Source: Paraburkholderia piptadeniae (lineage in GTDB: Bacteria > Pseudomonadota > Gammaproteobacteria > Burkholderiales > Burkholderiaceae). Taken from it: 35,674 nucleotides of DNA. The stretch's first letter is position 1. Every line of letters starts with the position of its first letter. The notes under the pieces were generated by a model that ran no database searches, was not told where the DNA came from, and saw only the letters and a list, made by a program, of their open reading frames with translations. Below are positions 7,830-16,543 of this stretch, one piece after another. The translations under genes and the position numbers were made by a program. The stretch spans positions 1-35,674 of the forward strand of contig NZ_CYGY02000124.1 of assembly GCF_900007165.1 (NCBI RefSeq), written 5' to 3'.

Positions 7830-9905
7830 GTGGCTGCAACCTCCGTGCCGATCGCCGGCATCCGCAACATCGGCGTCATTGCCCACATCGACGCTGGCAA
7901 GACCACCATTACCGACCGGATTCTCTTTCACACGGGACGGACCCATCGCCTGGGTTCGGTCGACAGCGGCACGACGGTGACCGACTGGATGGCGCAGGAG
8001 CGCGAACGCGGCATCACGATCGTGGCGGCGGCCATCAGCGCGCGGTGGCGCGACTGCATGATCAACCTGATCGATACCCCGGGGCATATCGATTTCACCG
8101 CCGAAGTGCAGCGCTCGCTACGGGTGCTGGATGGCGCCGTGGTGGTATTCGATGCGGTGCACGGTGTGCAGCCGCAAAGCGAGACGGTATGGCGGCAGGC
8201 CGATCGCTACCGGGTGCCGCGGCTGTGCTTCATTAACAAAATGGATCGCATCGGGGCCGACTTCGAGCGCGCGGTGGCCAGCGTACATGAGCGCCTCGGT
8301 GCGCGGGTGGCATGCCTGCAAATGCCTGTCGGCCACGAAGTGGCGTTCGAAGGCCTGGTCGATCTGCTGTCGATGCAGGCGCTGCGCTGGGGGGCTGCAC
8401 AGGAGGGCAAGCCGGAATGCGGTCCCGTACCGGCTGACTATCGTGCGGCGGCCGAGGCCGCGCGGGAGCGCCTGATCGAGGCCGTTGCCGAGGCTGACGA
8501 TGAACTGCTCGCGCTTTACCTGGCCGGCGGCGACATCGGGCCGGAGCCGTTGCGCACGGCGCTGCGCCGTGCCACGCTCGCCAATCGCCTGTTTCCGGTT
8601 TGCTGTGGCGCCGCTTTACGGGATATCGGCGTGCAACCGCTGCTGGACTGCGTGGTCGACTTTCTGCCGTCACCGCTCGATATCGGCGACGTACAGGGGA
8701 CTGATCCCGACAGCGGCCTCACGATCTGTCTCGCGCCGCGCGACGAAGAACCGCTCGCGGCGCTGGTCTTCAAGATCGTCAACGATCCCTACGCCGGCCA
8801 TCTGGCCTATGCGCGGATCTATTCGGGCATGGTCAGCGCCGGCATGGCGCTGCACAATGCCACACGTAACCGCAAGGAGCGGGCAGGGCGCCTGTTGCGC
8901 ATGTATGCCAATCACCGCGAAAACGTCGAGGCGCTGCACGCCGGGGAAATCGGTGCGTTTCTGGGCCTGAATCAGACCTATACGGGCGATACGCTGTGCG
9001 ACGCGGAACACCCGATAACGCTGGAAACGATCACTTTCCCGGAGCCGGTCCTGCGGGCTACGGTGGAACCGAAAACGCTCGCCGAGCATGGCCGTATGGC
9101 CGAGGCGCTCCGCCAGCTGACCGACGAGGATCCGACCCTGCAACTGAGCCTCGATGAAGACAGCGGCCAGTTGCTGATTGCCGCCATGGGCGAACTGCAC
9201 CTCGAAATCTTGCTCGACAGGTTGGAGCGCGAATACGGTGTAGCGGCGAAAATGGGGCGGCCGCGCGTGGCCTACAAGGAAACCATCACGCGCGAAGTGG
9301 TGGCTCAGGAGGGGCGTTTCGTGCACCAGACCGGCGGACATGGCCAATACGGCCATGTGATTCTTTCGCTGCACCCCGGCGCGCGTGGTTCGGGCATACG
9401 CTTCGAAAACGCAATCACCGGCGGGGCGGTGCCGCGCCAGTTCATCCCGGCGGTGGCGCAGGGCGTGCGCGATGCCGCCGAAATCGGAGCGCTGGCAGGC
9501 TATCCCGTCACCGACATCGAGGTGCGTCTCGAAGGCGGGTCCAGCCATTCCGTCGATTCGAGCGAATTCGCTTACCGCGCCGCGGCCATCCAGGCATGCC
9601 AGGCCGCATTTGGCAAGGGGCGGATGGTGTTGCTTGAACCGATGTTCCGCATCGAGGTGCTCGTGCCGACGGAATACACCGGGGCCGCGCTGGCGCAGCT
9701 CGGCGCCCGCCGCGCGGAGATTGAAGCGGTGGCGCCGTGCCCGGGTGATGTGGAAGCGATTGCCGGCCAGGTGCCTCTCGCCGAAATGTTCGGCTACGTT
9801 ACTGAATTGCGCTCGGTCACCCAGGGCCACGGGCTGTATTCCATGGAGTTCGACCACTATGCCGAGGTCGAGCTTGAGGTGGCAGGCGTGCCGCCCCGGA
9901 ATTAA
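7830..9905 (+). CDS. fusA: Elongation factor G paralogue
   Basis: GTPase that drives ribosomal translocation. 691 residues, near normal length. All GTPase motifs are visible: G1 AHIDAGKTT (about 18-26), G2 ERGITI, G3 DTPGH, G4 NKMD, and the G5 region CCGAAL. Domain II-III blocks (EPVLRATVEPKT, MGELHLEILLDRL) and domain IV follow, with the loop GGHGQYGHV (usually GGRGQYGHV) and the tip SSHSVDSSEFAY, keeping the histidine of the HDVDSSE loop but replacing the next aspartate with serine. It starts at GTG 7830, with AGGAG eight bases upstream. It stands alone, not next to rpsG/tuf, so it is an accessory copy. Neighbouring BON and small stress-type genes suggest use under stress. No lesion seen. 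Confidence 0.93.
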   Translation: MAATSVPIAGIRNIGVIAHIDAGKTTITDRILFHTGRTHRLGSVDSGTTVTDWMAQERERGITIVAAAISARWRDCMINLIDTPGHIDFTAEVQRSLRVLDGAVVVFDAVHGVQPQSETVWRQADRYRVPRLCFINKMDRIGADFERAVASVHERLGARVACLQMPVGHEVAFEGLVDLLSMQALRWGAAQEGKPECGPVPADYRAAAEAARERLIEAVAEADDELLALYLAGGDIGPEPLRTALRRATLANRLFPVCCGAALRDIGVQPLLDCVVDFLPSPLDIGDVQGTDPDSGLTICLAPRDEEPLAALVFKIVNDPYAGHLAYARIYSGMVSAGMALHNATRNRKERAGRLLRMYANHRENVEALHAGEIGAFLGLNQTYTGDTLCDAEHPITLETITFPEPVLRATVEPKTLAEHGRMAEALRQLTDEDPTLQLSLDEDSGQLLIAAMGELHLEILLDRLEREYGVAAKMGRPRVAYKETITREVVAQEGRFVHQTGGHGQYGHVILSLHPGARGSGIRFENAITGGAVPRQFIPAVAQGVRDAAEIGALAGYPVTDIEVRLEGGSSHSVDSSEFAYRAAAIQACQAAFGKGRMVLLEPMFRIEVLVPTEYTGAALAQLGARRAEIEAVAPCPGDVEAIAGQVPLAEMFGYVTELRSVTQGHGLYSMEFDHYAEVELEVAGVPPRN

Positions 9906-10029
9906 ACGGCGGTACAACCCTTCGTCGGTCGAATTCAGCCCTTGCGGAGCCCCCAACTCCGGACGTCGTACGCCTGTTCCCAACTTTCGTGTGGCAGAGC
10001 CGCCTCGAACCTCGAAGCTCGAACCGCCG

Positions 10030-10548
10030 TGCTATGAATCACTTAACCGGGATCTGCTGGCGTATGTCGAAACCTTGATGCGCGCTGGCAGCGGAACCGC
10101 GCCACCTGGCAATCCGGGAACAAACAACATCAGATGCCCGAATTTGCTGAGCTTATCACCCGCATCGAAGCCACCGCGGGCAACGTGCTCGCGGGTAACC
10201 GATGCCCGTTCCGCATCACGGCGTGTTGGGTCCAGGTGCGGAAGACGCCATGCCCAGCCATCCCAACAATTTCCTCAGCGGCGTCTACTATCTGCAAACG
10301 CAGGCAGGCCCAGACGCGATCAATTTTCACGATCCGCGCCCTCGGGTGCCATTTTTCGTCCGCCGGTCACCGAATTGTCGTCGCACAACACCGACCAGGT
10401 GGTGGTGAAGGTGAGCGACGGCACCTTGCTCGTGTTCCCGGCCTGGCTGCCACATTCGGTGTCAGTGAACACGAGCGCCCGCACGCGCATCAGCGTTAGT
10501 TTCAATCAAATGGCGGTCACGCGAAAATCCGCAGCACTTGAGACATGA
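10030..10548 (+). pseudogene. Putative 2OG-Fe(II) oxygenase, frameshifted
   Basis: Pieces of a TIGR02466-type putative 2OG-Fe(II) oxygenase are spread over three frames: LNRDLLAYVETLMRAG; MPEFAELITRIEATAGN; HPNNFLSGVYYLQTQAG with INFHDPRP; and last SDGTLLVFPAWLPHSVSVNT with RISVSFNQMAV. The HPN…FHDPR and PHS…RIS parts carry the usual iron and 2-oxoglutarate ligands (His, Asp, His, Arg). At least three indels are needed, so it is a pseudogene. Boundaries are approximate. Confidence 0.65.
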
Positions 10549-10876
10549 TGTGGCAAGCGCGACCGCCTTCGCGAAGTCGTGCAACTCGGGTATGTTGACG
10601 AGCGCCGACAGTTGCGCATTCTCACGATGAAGCTTTTCGACCTGATCGAGCAGGGCCAGCACCGTTGTAAGGGACGACAGCTGATATGGGGTCGACGGCG
10701 GCAGCGCCGAAAGCGACCTCGGCATAGTCTCGGCGTACCATAGTCGCATGCAGTACGCTGCCGTCGGGGCCGCGCCCCGCAGTGAGGCGCCTGGCGCTAT
10801 TGCTAGTTCACCATTTCCACCGTCCCGGCGTCGCGCGTTCGGCAATCTCACGCAGCTTGTTCGCGTCGATGTCCAT
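10549..10876 (-). pseudogene. Ead/Ea22-like phage protein, broken
   Basis: Starts at ATG 10876 behind a perfect AGGAGG. MDIDANKLREIAERATPGRW then KW matches the start of phage Ead/Ea22-like proteins (…LRE.AE.ATPGPWKWWTSN). Codon 23 is TGA where TGG is expected; past it the same frame goes on TSNSARRLTAGRGPDGSVLH, as in relatives. A later frame change gives TTVLALLDQVEKLHRENAQL, the family's leucine-rich coiled segment. Hence one nonsense change and one indel. The gene indicates prophage-derived DNA. Confidence 0.6.
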
Positions 10877-10911
10877 GCTGCGAGTCCTCCTAAATGATGA
10901 TGGAGATCGAC

Positions 10912-11189
10912 ATGGCCCACGCTGAGAACACGTACAAGGGATTTCAATACCTGTTCGAACGCTTGCGAAACCGGGCGTCGGGGGCGAGCGCTTGCAGATA
11001 TTCGGATTCAACGGTTTCGTGCTTATCCCGCGCGAATTTGATGCAGAGCAACCCATGCAAATCCCCGTTCAATGCCTCGAGGAAGAGAGGTATCGTCAAG
11101 AAGACTGTGCGTTGGATGCAGCGATTGACGAAGCGAGGGCGATCATCGACGGCAAGCGCCCGGTGAAAGACCCGAAAACGTTCCGATAG
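10912..11189 (+). pseudogene. Small Y-x-G-F family protein, one-base frameshift
   Basis: ATG at 10912 follows GGAG by seven bases. The first frame reads MAHAENTYKGFQ and then derails. Adding one A near 10946 joins it to the second frame, IPVRTLAKPGVGGERLQIFG, which runs to a stop at 11189 and ends with AIDEARAIIDGKRPVKDPKT. The repaired protein of about 92 residues has the family start motif YKGFQI and the terminal helix A…ARAIIDGK, matching the intact relative at 13045 (YKGFEL, GRDIIDGK). It is divergent from the Ead gene with 35 bases between. Confidence 0.6.
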
Positions 11190-11286
11190 GACGAGCGTGG
11201 GCACCGTCAACTTGTTGATCTGAGAATGCAATGGCGGCAGACGGTGCAGCCGCTCACCAGGCACCTGACGGACTTTGGGTGACGTT

Positions 11287-11726
11287 GGTCAGTATGTGCC
11301 ACGCGCAAATCGGGCAGCGAGGTGTGTGCGATAAAGCGACGCGCGCAGCATGTGCCGCTTGAGCGCAAAGTGCTGTCGGATCGGACCGAAGCTCGAAAGG
11401 AACGCCTGGGTCCGCTGCGGGTCACGGAAGCCGCGCATGCGCCGCTAGCGCTCACGGGTAGGTTGATGACTATTCTCGGCCCGGTTATTCACGCGTGCAG
11501 CAGCCTTGACGAGCACGTGTTTGACGCCGGCCAGCTCGGGGATCTTGACCTTCGCGGCCGGATAGCTTCGTAATTGATCGGTGACGATCTTGCGCGGCAC
11601 GGGGCATGAACGAAGCACGCGCTTGAAGATGCGCTTCGCCGCGGCCTCGTCACGCCGCTTCTGCAGCAGGATGCCACGCACGGCGCTGTTGGCGCGGATA
11701 CCGGACCGCCCGCCATTCCATGGCAA
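11287..11726 (-). mobile_element. IS6-family transposase remnant
   Basis: The minus strand gives LLQKRRDEAAAKRIFKRVLR, PRKIVTDQLRSYPAAKVKIP and RVNNRAENSHQPTRER, then after a frame change GFRDPQRTQAFLSSFGPI. This is the C-terminal half of an IS6-family DDE transposase (middle aspartate in VTDQLRS, glutamate in NNRAENSHQ). The N-terminal half is not found; 11727-11969 codes nothing I recognise. A second remnant of the same type lies at 19660-19998. Confidence 0.75.
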
Positions 11727-11969
11727 TGTTCTTCATCATCTGGCGCCAGCCGAAAAGCTCTCAGCCAACTGATGCCCGCTTTGGCTGCGCCCACGTGCAC
11801 CTCAAACGCAGGAGGCAACAGTTCCTTCTGCGCCGGATCGGCGAGACGCTTCAACCCTTCCGTCTCCTTGGACCAACGCCGTCTCCTTGCGCCGCACGGG
11901 CACGCTGGTGCAGCGGCCAATATGCCGTTCTTGCTCACACCCGCAATTTGCACCCAAAACTGCCCCGAA

Positions 11970-12701
11970 TTAGCCTTCGGTAAGTGTCAGCAGGATGTCG
12001 GCGTACCAGGCGCAGTTCAGTCCGAGCGCCTCGTCAAGCTTCAGATCGCGTGAACCCACATCCAGGCGCGCCGAGTGGACGCCCAGTAGTGTCCACGGCA
12101 GGTCGCACTGGGTCGGGTCGGGCCCAGTTTCGCGCATCACGACGGGCGCGCCACTGGTGCCCCGGTGCGTGCGCGCGTCGGTGAGAAAGTAGCCGTTGCC
12201 CTGGAAACGAAGGCCAAACGAAGAAGCCACTACCGCATGGCGCACTACGGGCATGTGATGCACCGTGTCGTGGAAGCCGAGCGGAAACCCCACTACCAGC
12301 AGCGACGTGCCTACTTCGACCCGATCGAGCGCGCCGCACAGGTGCTTTGGCGTGAAGGCGCAGTAGGCCGCCGTCATAGGCAGCGCAGAGCGCTCGATCT
12401 CGATGACTGCCACGTCGATCTCTCCGGCAGTGTCCATGCCCTGTCGCCAGATGCTCCTTCCCTCGCGGTATAGCGGGACGGAGAACCCAATGGACCTGGT
12501 CATATTATGGGGATCGGTATGCAATTCGATCTCGATCCGGTCGGGGAAGTGTTTGCTTTGTTCGTCGAACATCACGTGACGGGTCGTCACGAGGAACAAG
12601 CGCCTGTCGCGCTCAAAGAAAAAGCTCGTCGCATTCGTCAACAGCCGCTGATGTTTGAAGGTAGCCAGGCGTGCCACGGTCAGCAGAATGGATTCGAACA
12701 T
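11970..12701 (-). CDS. Trypsin-like serine protease domain protein
   Basis: 243 residues from ATG 12701 (a longer frame extends upstream). It has the catalytic histidine in LVTTRHVMFDE, aspartate in GEIDVAVIEIE and serine in HRGTSGAPVV, with a strand-loop VVGFPLGFHDTV between, as in S1/HtrA-like peptidases. There is no signal peptide or PDZ domain, so a cytoplasmic protein is likely. No obvious ribosome binding site precedes 12701. It lies 41 bases past the end of the bS21 paralogue on the same strand. It appears intact among broken neighbours. Substrate unknown. Confidence 0.7.
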   Translation of the reverse strand: MFESILLTVARLATFKHQRLLTNATSFFFERDRRLFLVTTRHVMFDEQSKHFPDRIEIELHTDPHNMTRSIGFSVPLYREGRSIWRQGMDTAGEIDVAVIEIERSALPMTAAYCAFTPKHLCGALDRVEVGTSLLVVGFPLGFHDTVHHMPVVRHAVVASSFGLRFQGNGYFLTDARTHRGTSGAPVVMRETGPDPTQCDLPWTLLGVHSARLDVGSRDLKLDEALGLNCAWYADILLTLTEG

Positions 12702-12742
12702 CGGTGTCAAACGAAGAGAAGTTGCGACGATTGTGTGACCAG

Positions 12743-12958
12743 TTACGCCAGCCTGAGATGGAGCGCGACACACTCTCTCACGCGGCCGCGGTGCAGCGCA
12801 AAGGCAGCTGCCTTCTTGCGTTTGCGTTCGGCAGTCGGCTTCACATAAGACATCCGTGCTCGCAGTTCCTTCAGCAAGCCGGTGTTCTCGATGGCCCGAC
12901 GGAAGCGGCGCAGCGCGACGTCAAGCGGTTCATTTAACTTCGGAATTATGGTTGTCAA
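12743..12958 (-). CDS. rpsU: Ribosomal protein bS21 paralogue
   Basis: bS21 sits on the 30S platform and helps base-pairing with the Shine-Dalgarno region. The 71-residue product opens MTTIIPKLNEPLDVALRRFR, then RAIENTGLLKELRAR and YVKPTAERKRKKAAA, an evident bS21. The tail FALHRGRVRECVALHLRLA departs from the usual basic end (VKR.HKRLRS…), keeping only a partial match, so the C-terminus may be altered. The start is TTG at 12958, with AAGGATG just before it. Burkholderia genomes often carry several bS21 copies, so this is probably a non-housekeeping one. Confidence 0.75.
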   Translation of the reverse strand: MTTIIPKLNEPLDVALRRFRRAIENTGLLKELRARMSYVKPTAERKRKKAAAFALHRGRVRECVALHLRLA

Positions 12959-13044
12959 ATCATCCTTGAGTTCGCCTCGAGCAACGTTGTCGGCTCACAT
13001 GCGAACATATGGAAGATTCTCGTCGCTGTTGGCGCGTGAATTAG

Positions 13045-13326
13045 TTACAGGTCGGCAACGGTTGCGCCATCCACCTTTCCGTCGATGATATCTCTGCCTC
13101 GCTGATAGGCGGCCCTTCTGGCGACTCCGAAGTCGGGGATGGAGTCCGCCAACTGGAGTCGAAACACGCGGCTCCCGCGTGCCCCGGCCCCCGCGCGACC
13201 AATGCGTACCGCAACGTCGTAGCCTTCCGCATATCTGGAATGCGCGTCAAAACGCTTGAACCCACGCGAAAAGACCAACGGATAAAGTTCAAACCCCTTG
13301 TAAATGCCCAACTGCAGCGTCGACAT
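13045..13326 (-). CDS. Small Y-x-G-F family protein
   Basis: 93 residues from ATG 13326, which follows GGAGAAG by seven bases. The start is MSTLQLGIYKGFELYPLVFS and the end AAYQRGRDIIDGKVDGATV. The two marks of the family, an N-terminal aromatic motif (YKGFEL) and a C-terminal helix with GR.IIDGK, are clear and match the broken gene at 10912 especially well. The middle is variable. No membrane segment or known domain. Function unknown; the fold is probably a short beta-sheet followed by a helix. Confidence 0.65.
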   Translation of the reverse strand: MSTLQLGIYKGFELYPLVFSRGFKRFDAHSRYAEGYDVAVRIGRAGAGARGSRVFRLQLADSIPDFGVARRAAYQRGRDIIDGKVDGATVADL

Positions 13327-13374
13327 AACAATTCTTCTCCGACAGGGGATACCTGACTATACACGCTATTTGTG

Positions 13375-14024
13375 AGGTAAAGCGGCCGATGGATCGCTGG
13401 CGATAGGCAAGCGCAGGCGCCGCTGCAGGCAAAAAGAGCTGGCCATGCAATTGCCGTCGCGGCGCTTTCACACCGTCACATGGCGTGAAGGCGCCAACGC
13501 CGCCCTGTCGTCGCGCCTTGCGGCAATACGGGTGCATTGCACCTCCCGCGCCGCCCAGCCAGCTGTGACGCCCGAGGACGAGTGGCTGCTCATCGAGTGG
13601 CCCAGGGAGGAGGCCGAGCCGACCAAATACTTCGTCAGTACGTTGCCGGCTGACACGCCAATCAAGGAACTCATGCGACTTGCAAAACTGCGCTGGCGCA
13701 TTGAGCGCGATTACCAGGAGCTCAAGCAGGAACTCGGCCTGGGGCACTTCGAGGGGTTAGCTGGCGCGGTTTTGATCGCCACGCCACGCTGTGCATAGCC
13801 GCATACGGCTTTCTCGTCGCCGAACGCCTGGCGGGGCAAAAAAACTCCGGCTCATCGGTTACCCTGCGAAGTGCCTTCCTTACCCGAAGGCTTCCGGCCC
13901 CGGGGCGCCCTGTGTAAGCAGCGCCATGTGCCGGATTCCATCGTCACGCTGCGATTGGAGCTTGCTGCATCGTTGCTTGCCCGTCCTGATCGCTGCCCGT
14001 GCTGCGGCCGGGGAGCTGAATGAT
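13375..14024 (+). mobile_element. IS701-type transposase C-terminal remnant
   Basis: The frame gives FHTVTWREGANAALSSR, DEWLLIEWPREEAEPTKYFV and AKLRWRIERDYQELKQELG, typical of IS701-type DDE transposases, including the late glutamate in the Y-x-E-L-K region. A frame change near 13760 leads to RHATLCIAAYGFLVAERLAG, and a further one to HVPDSIVTLRLELAASLLAR and CPCC at the end. The N-terminal half is missing. Multiple frameshifts make it inactive. Confidence 0.75.
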
Positions 14025-14432
14025 TGTTAAGACAGTAGTATCTAAAAAGCTGAGTGATTGGGCTGTTATTGCTGGTGCGCGATTAGGGGATCTGAGGCCC
14101 CGCTGAAACCATCAGCAGAAGTGCGCGGTCGTTCGCGAACGTCCGTCCTGCGCAGTGTTTCGTTGAACTCGACGGAAAATGATGCAGCCAGGCGTGTGTG
14201 CGTTCGACGCCCCGACACACTTTGCCAGGGCCGCTGCCACGAGGCTGGACGCGCCGGGCAATGTCGCGCCGACATTTACGAAGCTTTCCCCAAACCCGGC
14301 TGTTGCCTGGTCTACTGGAACACCTCGCGGCGGACCCGATAGTCTTTGTGAAACCGTCTCCAGGTGGAACGCGACTGCGTAACGCTCAGTGGCGAACTAG
14401 ACTGGAATTATTAGCGGCACGCGGCGAAATGC
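14025..14432. other. Interval without a confident gene
   Basis: About 400 bases between the IS701 remnant and the broken BON gene. Frames on both strands give arginine- and proline-rich shadow-like products. Nothing recognised. Confidence 0.35.
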
Positions 14433-14665
14433 ACGTCAGTGCGCATGTGCGGCGTGATGGGCGTGATGAACCAGATCGCAGTGCGCACGAACGAGGCGGC
14501 TGCGGATGTCGGCGCGCAGCGGGATTTCGCCGGCATCGCGATCGACGCGCAGGACGGTGTCGCTGTCCGGCATGGTCGGCTCGCTTGCCAAAGCGTGCGG
14601 CCAGCGGGGCGGCGTGATCCGCGGAGAACGTGCGCGAAGTGGTCGACCATCTCGCCGTCGTGTGA
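14433..14665 (+). pseudogene. BON-domain gene C-terminal part, frameshifted
   Basis: Three frames together spell the end of an OsmY-type BON protein: VRMCGVMGVMNQIAVRTNEA with ADV, then TVSLSGMVGSLAKA, then NVREVVDHLAVV before a TGA at 14663. The pattern V…GV.NQI.V, gap, TV.LSG.V.S, gap, NVR.VVD is characteristic of adjoining BON repeats. At least two indels and the missing N-terminus mark it as a pseudogene. It lies 60 bases before the BCAM0308-like gene. Confidence 0.55.
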
Positions 14666-14725
14666 ATTTCGCGGCGCGAACAGCCGATCAGGATCGACAA
14701 AACGACATGATCAGAGGACAGGACG

Positions 14726-15238
14726 ATGAACCGCGCTAACGAACGAACCGCCACGACGAGGATGCGTCGCGACCAGCAACCGCAGGCGCATACGGACGAC
14801 AGCTACCGGTCGCCGTTGCGGATGAGGAGCGGAACGGGATGCAGCAAATGCGGCGCGACCTATGAAAACGGCCGCTGGACCTGGCACGCATCGGCGGATA
14901 AAACCCGCCAGATCGTATGCCCGGCATGCCGCCGCATTCTCGACCAGGTGCCGGCGGGCGAGCTCGTGCTTGCCGGCGACTATCTGGCGCCGCGGCACGA
15001 CGAGGTGCTCGGATTGCTGCGTAACGAGGCAGCGGGCGAAGCGCAGCAGCACCCGCTCGAACGCATCATGGCCGTCGACGCGCAGCCGGACCAGGTCACG
15101 GTGCGTACCACCGGGCCGCACCTCGTGCGCAGACTGGGCGAGGCGCTCGTGAGGGCTCACCAGGGCCAGCTCACGATCAGCTACGGCGACGGCGAAGGGC
15201 TGCTGCGTGGGCACTGGACGCGCAGCGCCGGCAAGTAG
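14726..15238 (+). CDS. BCAM0308-like zinc-binding protein
   Basis: 170 residues. A disordered, charged start leads to a zinc ribbon with CSKCGATYENGRW and CPACRRI (C-x2-C … C-x2-C, about residues 39-69). Then follow RNEAAGEAQQHPLERIM, VTVRTTGPHLVRRLGEALVR and ISYGDGEGLLRGHW. This is how I remember the BCAM0308 family of Burkholderia. Function is not established to my knowledge; the family name comes from a locus tag in the region of B. cenocepacia that I associate with low-oxygen induction. An AGGA box precedes the ATG. The gene looks intact. Confidence 0.65.
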   Translation: MNRANERTATTRMRRDQQPQAHTDDSYRSPLRMRSGTGCSKCGATYENGRWTWHASADKTRQIVCPACRRILDQVPAGELVLAGDYLAPRHDEVLGLLRNEAAGEAQQHPLERIMAVDAQPDQVTVRTTGPHLVRRLGEALVRAHQGQLTISYGDGEGLLRGHWTRSAGK

Positions 15239-16279
15239 CCGGGCGACGGCCTGTGGTCTGCCTGAACGTCGGCGAGCGGCACCCGCCGGCTGCATCCCGC
15301 GGCGCCGTGCTTGCGGGAGCAGACCGATCGTGCCGATCAACAACCTTGACCTGCGCTCTCACCACCTTACGTCCCCGCCTGGACGTCCCGGGGATAAAGA
15401 AAAACAGGCGGGTGAACGTTGGCCACGTTGCGATGGTGATTGACATGCGGCTGAAATAATCTTCGGCGAATGCCGTTTGCGATCGAGGAGCGGCCGCATC
15501 ACCCGCGCACGTGACTTCAGCAACAGCACCGCGATCGCGCTCCTAGGAGCGTACCTCGCCGCGCAGCGCTCCTGCACATAGGCGGTCAACGCGCCCAAAA
15601 ACCGCCGCCGGTCACGAACACGAGCAGCGTCGCCTCGCGGTTGACCTTGTCCGCCGCAATCAGCCGCGCGCCAGGGGCATACACGTCAAAACGCGAATCG
15701 ACGGTAGCGGTTTCGCCGTACGCGTCGAGTGTCCTGCCATCCGCGCCCCGCGCGAGCAGCTTCGCCGTGCCACCTTGCAGGGCGTCGTGCAACTGCTGAT
15801 GCGCGGCGTTGACAATCGGCGGCCACCGCATCCTTTGCGGGGCCACCGGAGCACGTGTGAAGCGCGCCCGTACGGCGTGCCTGTGGCGAAGTCGAGTTGC
15901 GCGACGCTCCAGGCCGGCATCCTGTTGCCGCGGTGCGCGGTCATGCCGATCGACCGGTCGCCCGATGCTGCTGGAACGCATGTGCTGGCTTGGCTGGGAG
16001 TGAAGGGAAGCGGTACGCTGCGTGTATTGCCCAACTGTCGGCGTGGCCGCATACGAGCCTGTTTTGCAATGGGTATTGGAAACGGCGGAAGGAGCCGCCG
16101 TCGCAGTGTTGAGTTGTCATGCAAGGTCTGCGGTAGCCTTGGGGCGTGTCGCGGTGCACAAGCCCCGACCACGGCATCGGGTGTTGGTCGGCGAAACCGC
16201 CAGAGGTGTCGCTCAGCAGCAGGGCGATGCCGTTTCAATAGCGGAACAATGCGAGGGCGTTGCTGCCGCCGGAAACGAC
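15239..16279. other. Long interval with an unidentified minus-strand remnant
   Basis: About 1 kb without a confident gene. On the minus strand, frames at roughly 15930-15586 look like real protein split by an indel: MPAWSVAQLDFATGTPYGRA in one frame, then QQLHDALQGGTAKLLARGAD, SRFDVYAPGARLIAADKVNR and EATLLVFVT in another, ending at 15586. I do not recognise the family. The rest appears empty. Confidence 0.35.
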
Positions 16280-16543
16280 ATGCAAAATCAAGCCTCCATT
16301 CAGGACGACTTCCTGCAGTCCCTCATGACGGATGAGACGCACGCAAGCGTCTACCTGGTCAACGGCATCCGACTCAGCGGCCGGGTTCAGTCGTTCGACC
16401 GGTACGTTGTTATCCTGGAATCCGCATCCGGCCGCCAGATGGTATTCAAGCACGCGATCTCCACGGTAATGCCCGGCTCGTCGGACCGGATGCCAGAGTC
16501 GCCACACGGCACCGGCGGTCGCTTGAGAAAGGCGCACGCGTAA
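16280..16543 (+). CDS. hfq: Hfq paralogue lacking the arginine rim patch
   Basis: Hfq is the hexameric Sm-like RNA chaperone that pairs small RNAs with mRNAs. From ATG 16280 the 87-residue product reads SIQDDFLQSLMTDETHASVY, LVNGIRLSGRVQSFDRYVVI and MVFKHAIST, unmistakably Hfq. The proximal-site lysine-histidine (FKHAIS) and the N-terminal glutamine are kept. Differences: the rim patch RRER of E. coli Hfq is replaced by MTDE; the SFDQF segment is SFDRY; the distal-face K is R (NGIR). The C-terminal tail is short and basic (GGRLRKAHA). The open frame extends upstream without a better start; no strong ribosome binding site is seen. Confidence 0.85.
   Translation: MQNQASIQDDFLQSLMTDETHASVYLVNGIRLSGRVQSFDRYVVILESASGRQMVFKHAISTVMPGSSDRMPESPHGTGGRLRKAHA

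Noticed and set aside
8670..9983. Minus-strand frame of 437 residues
   Set aside because: Antisense to EF-G, with no recognisable domain.
9385..10548. Plus-strand frame of 387 residues
   Set aside because: Its first half is an out-of-frame reading of EF-G; only short stretches of the last part belong to the broken oxygenase.
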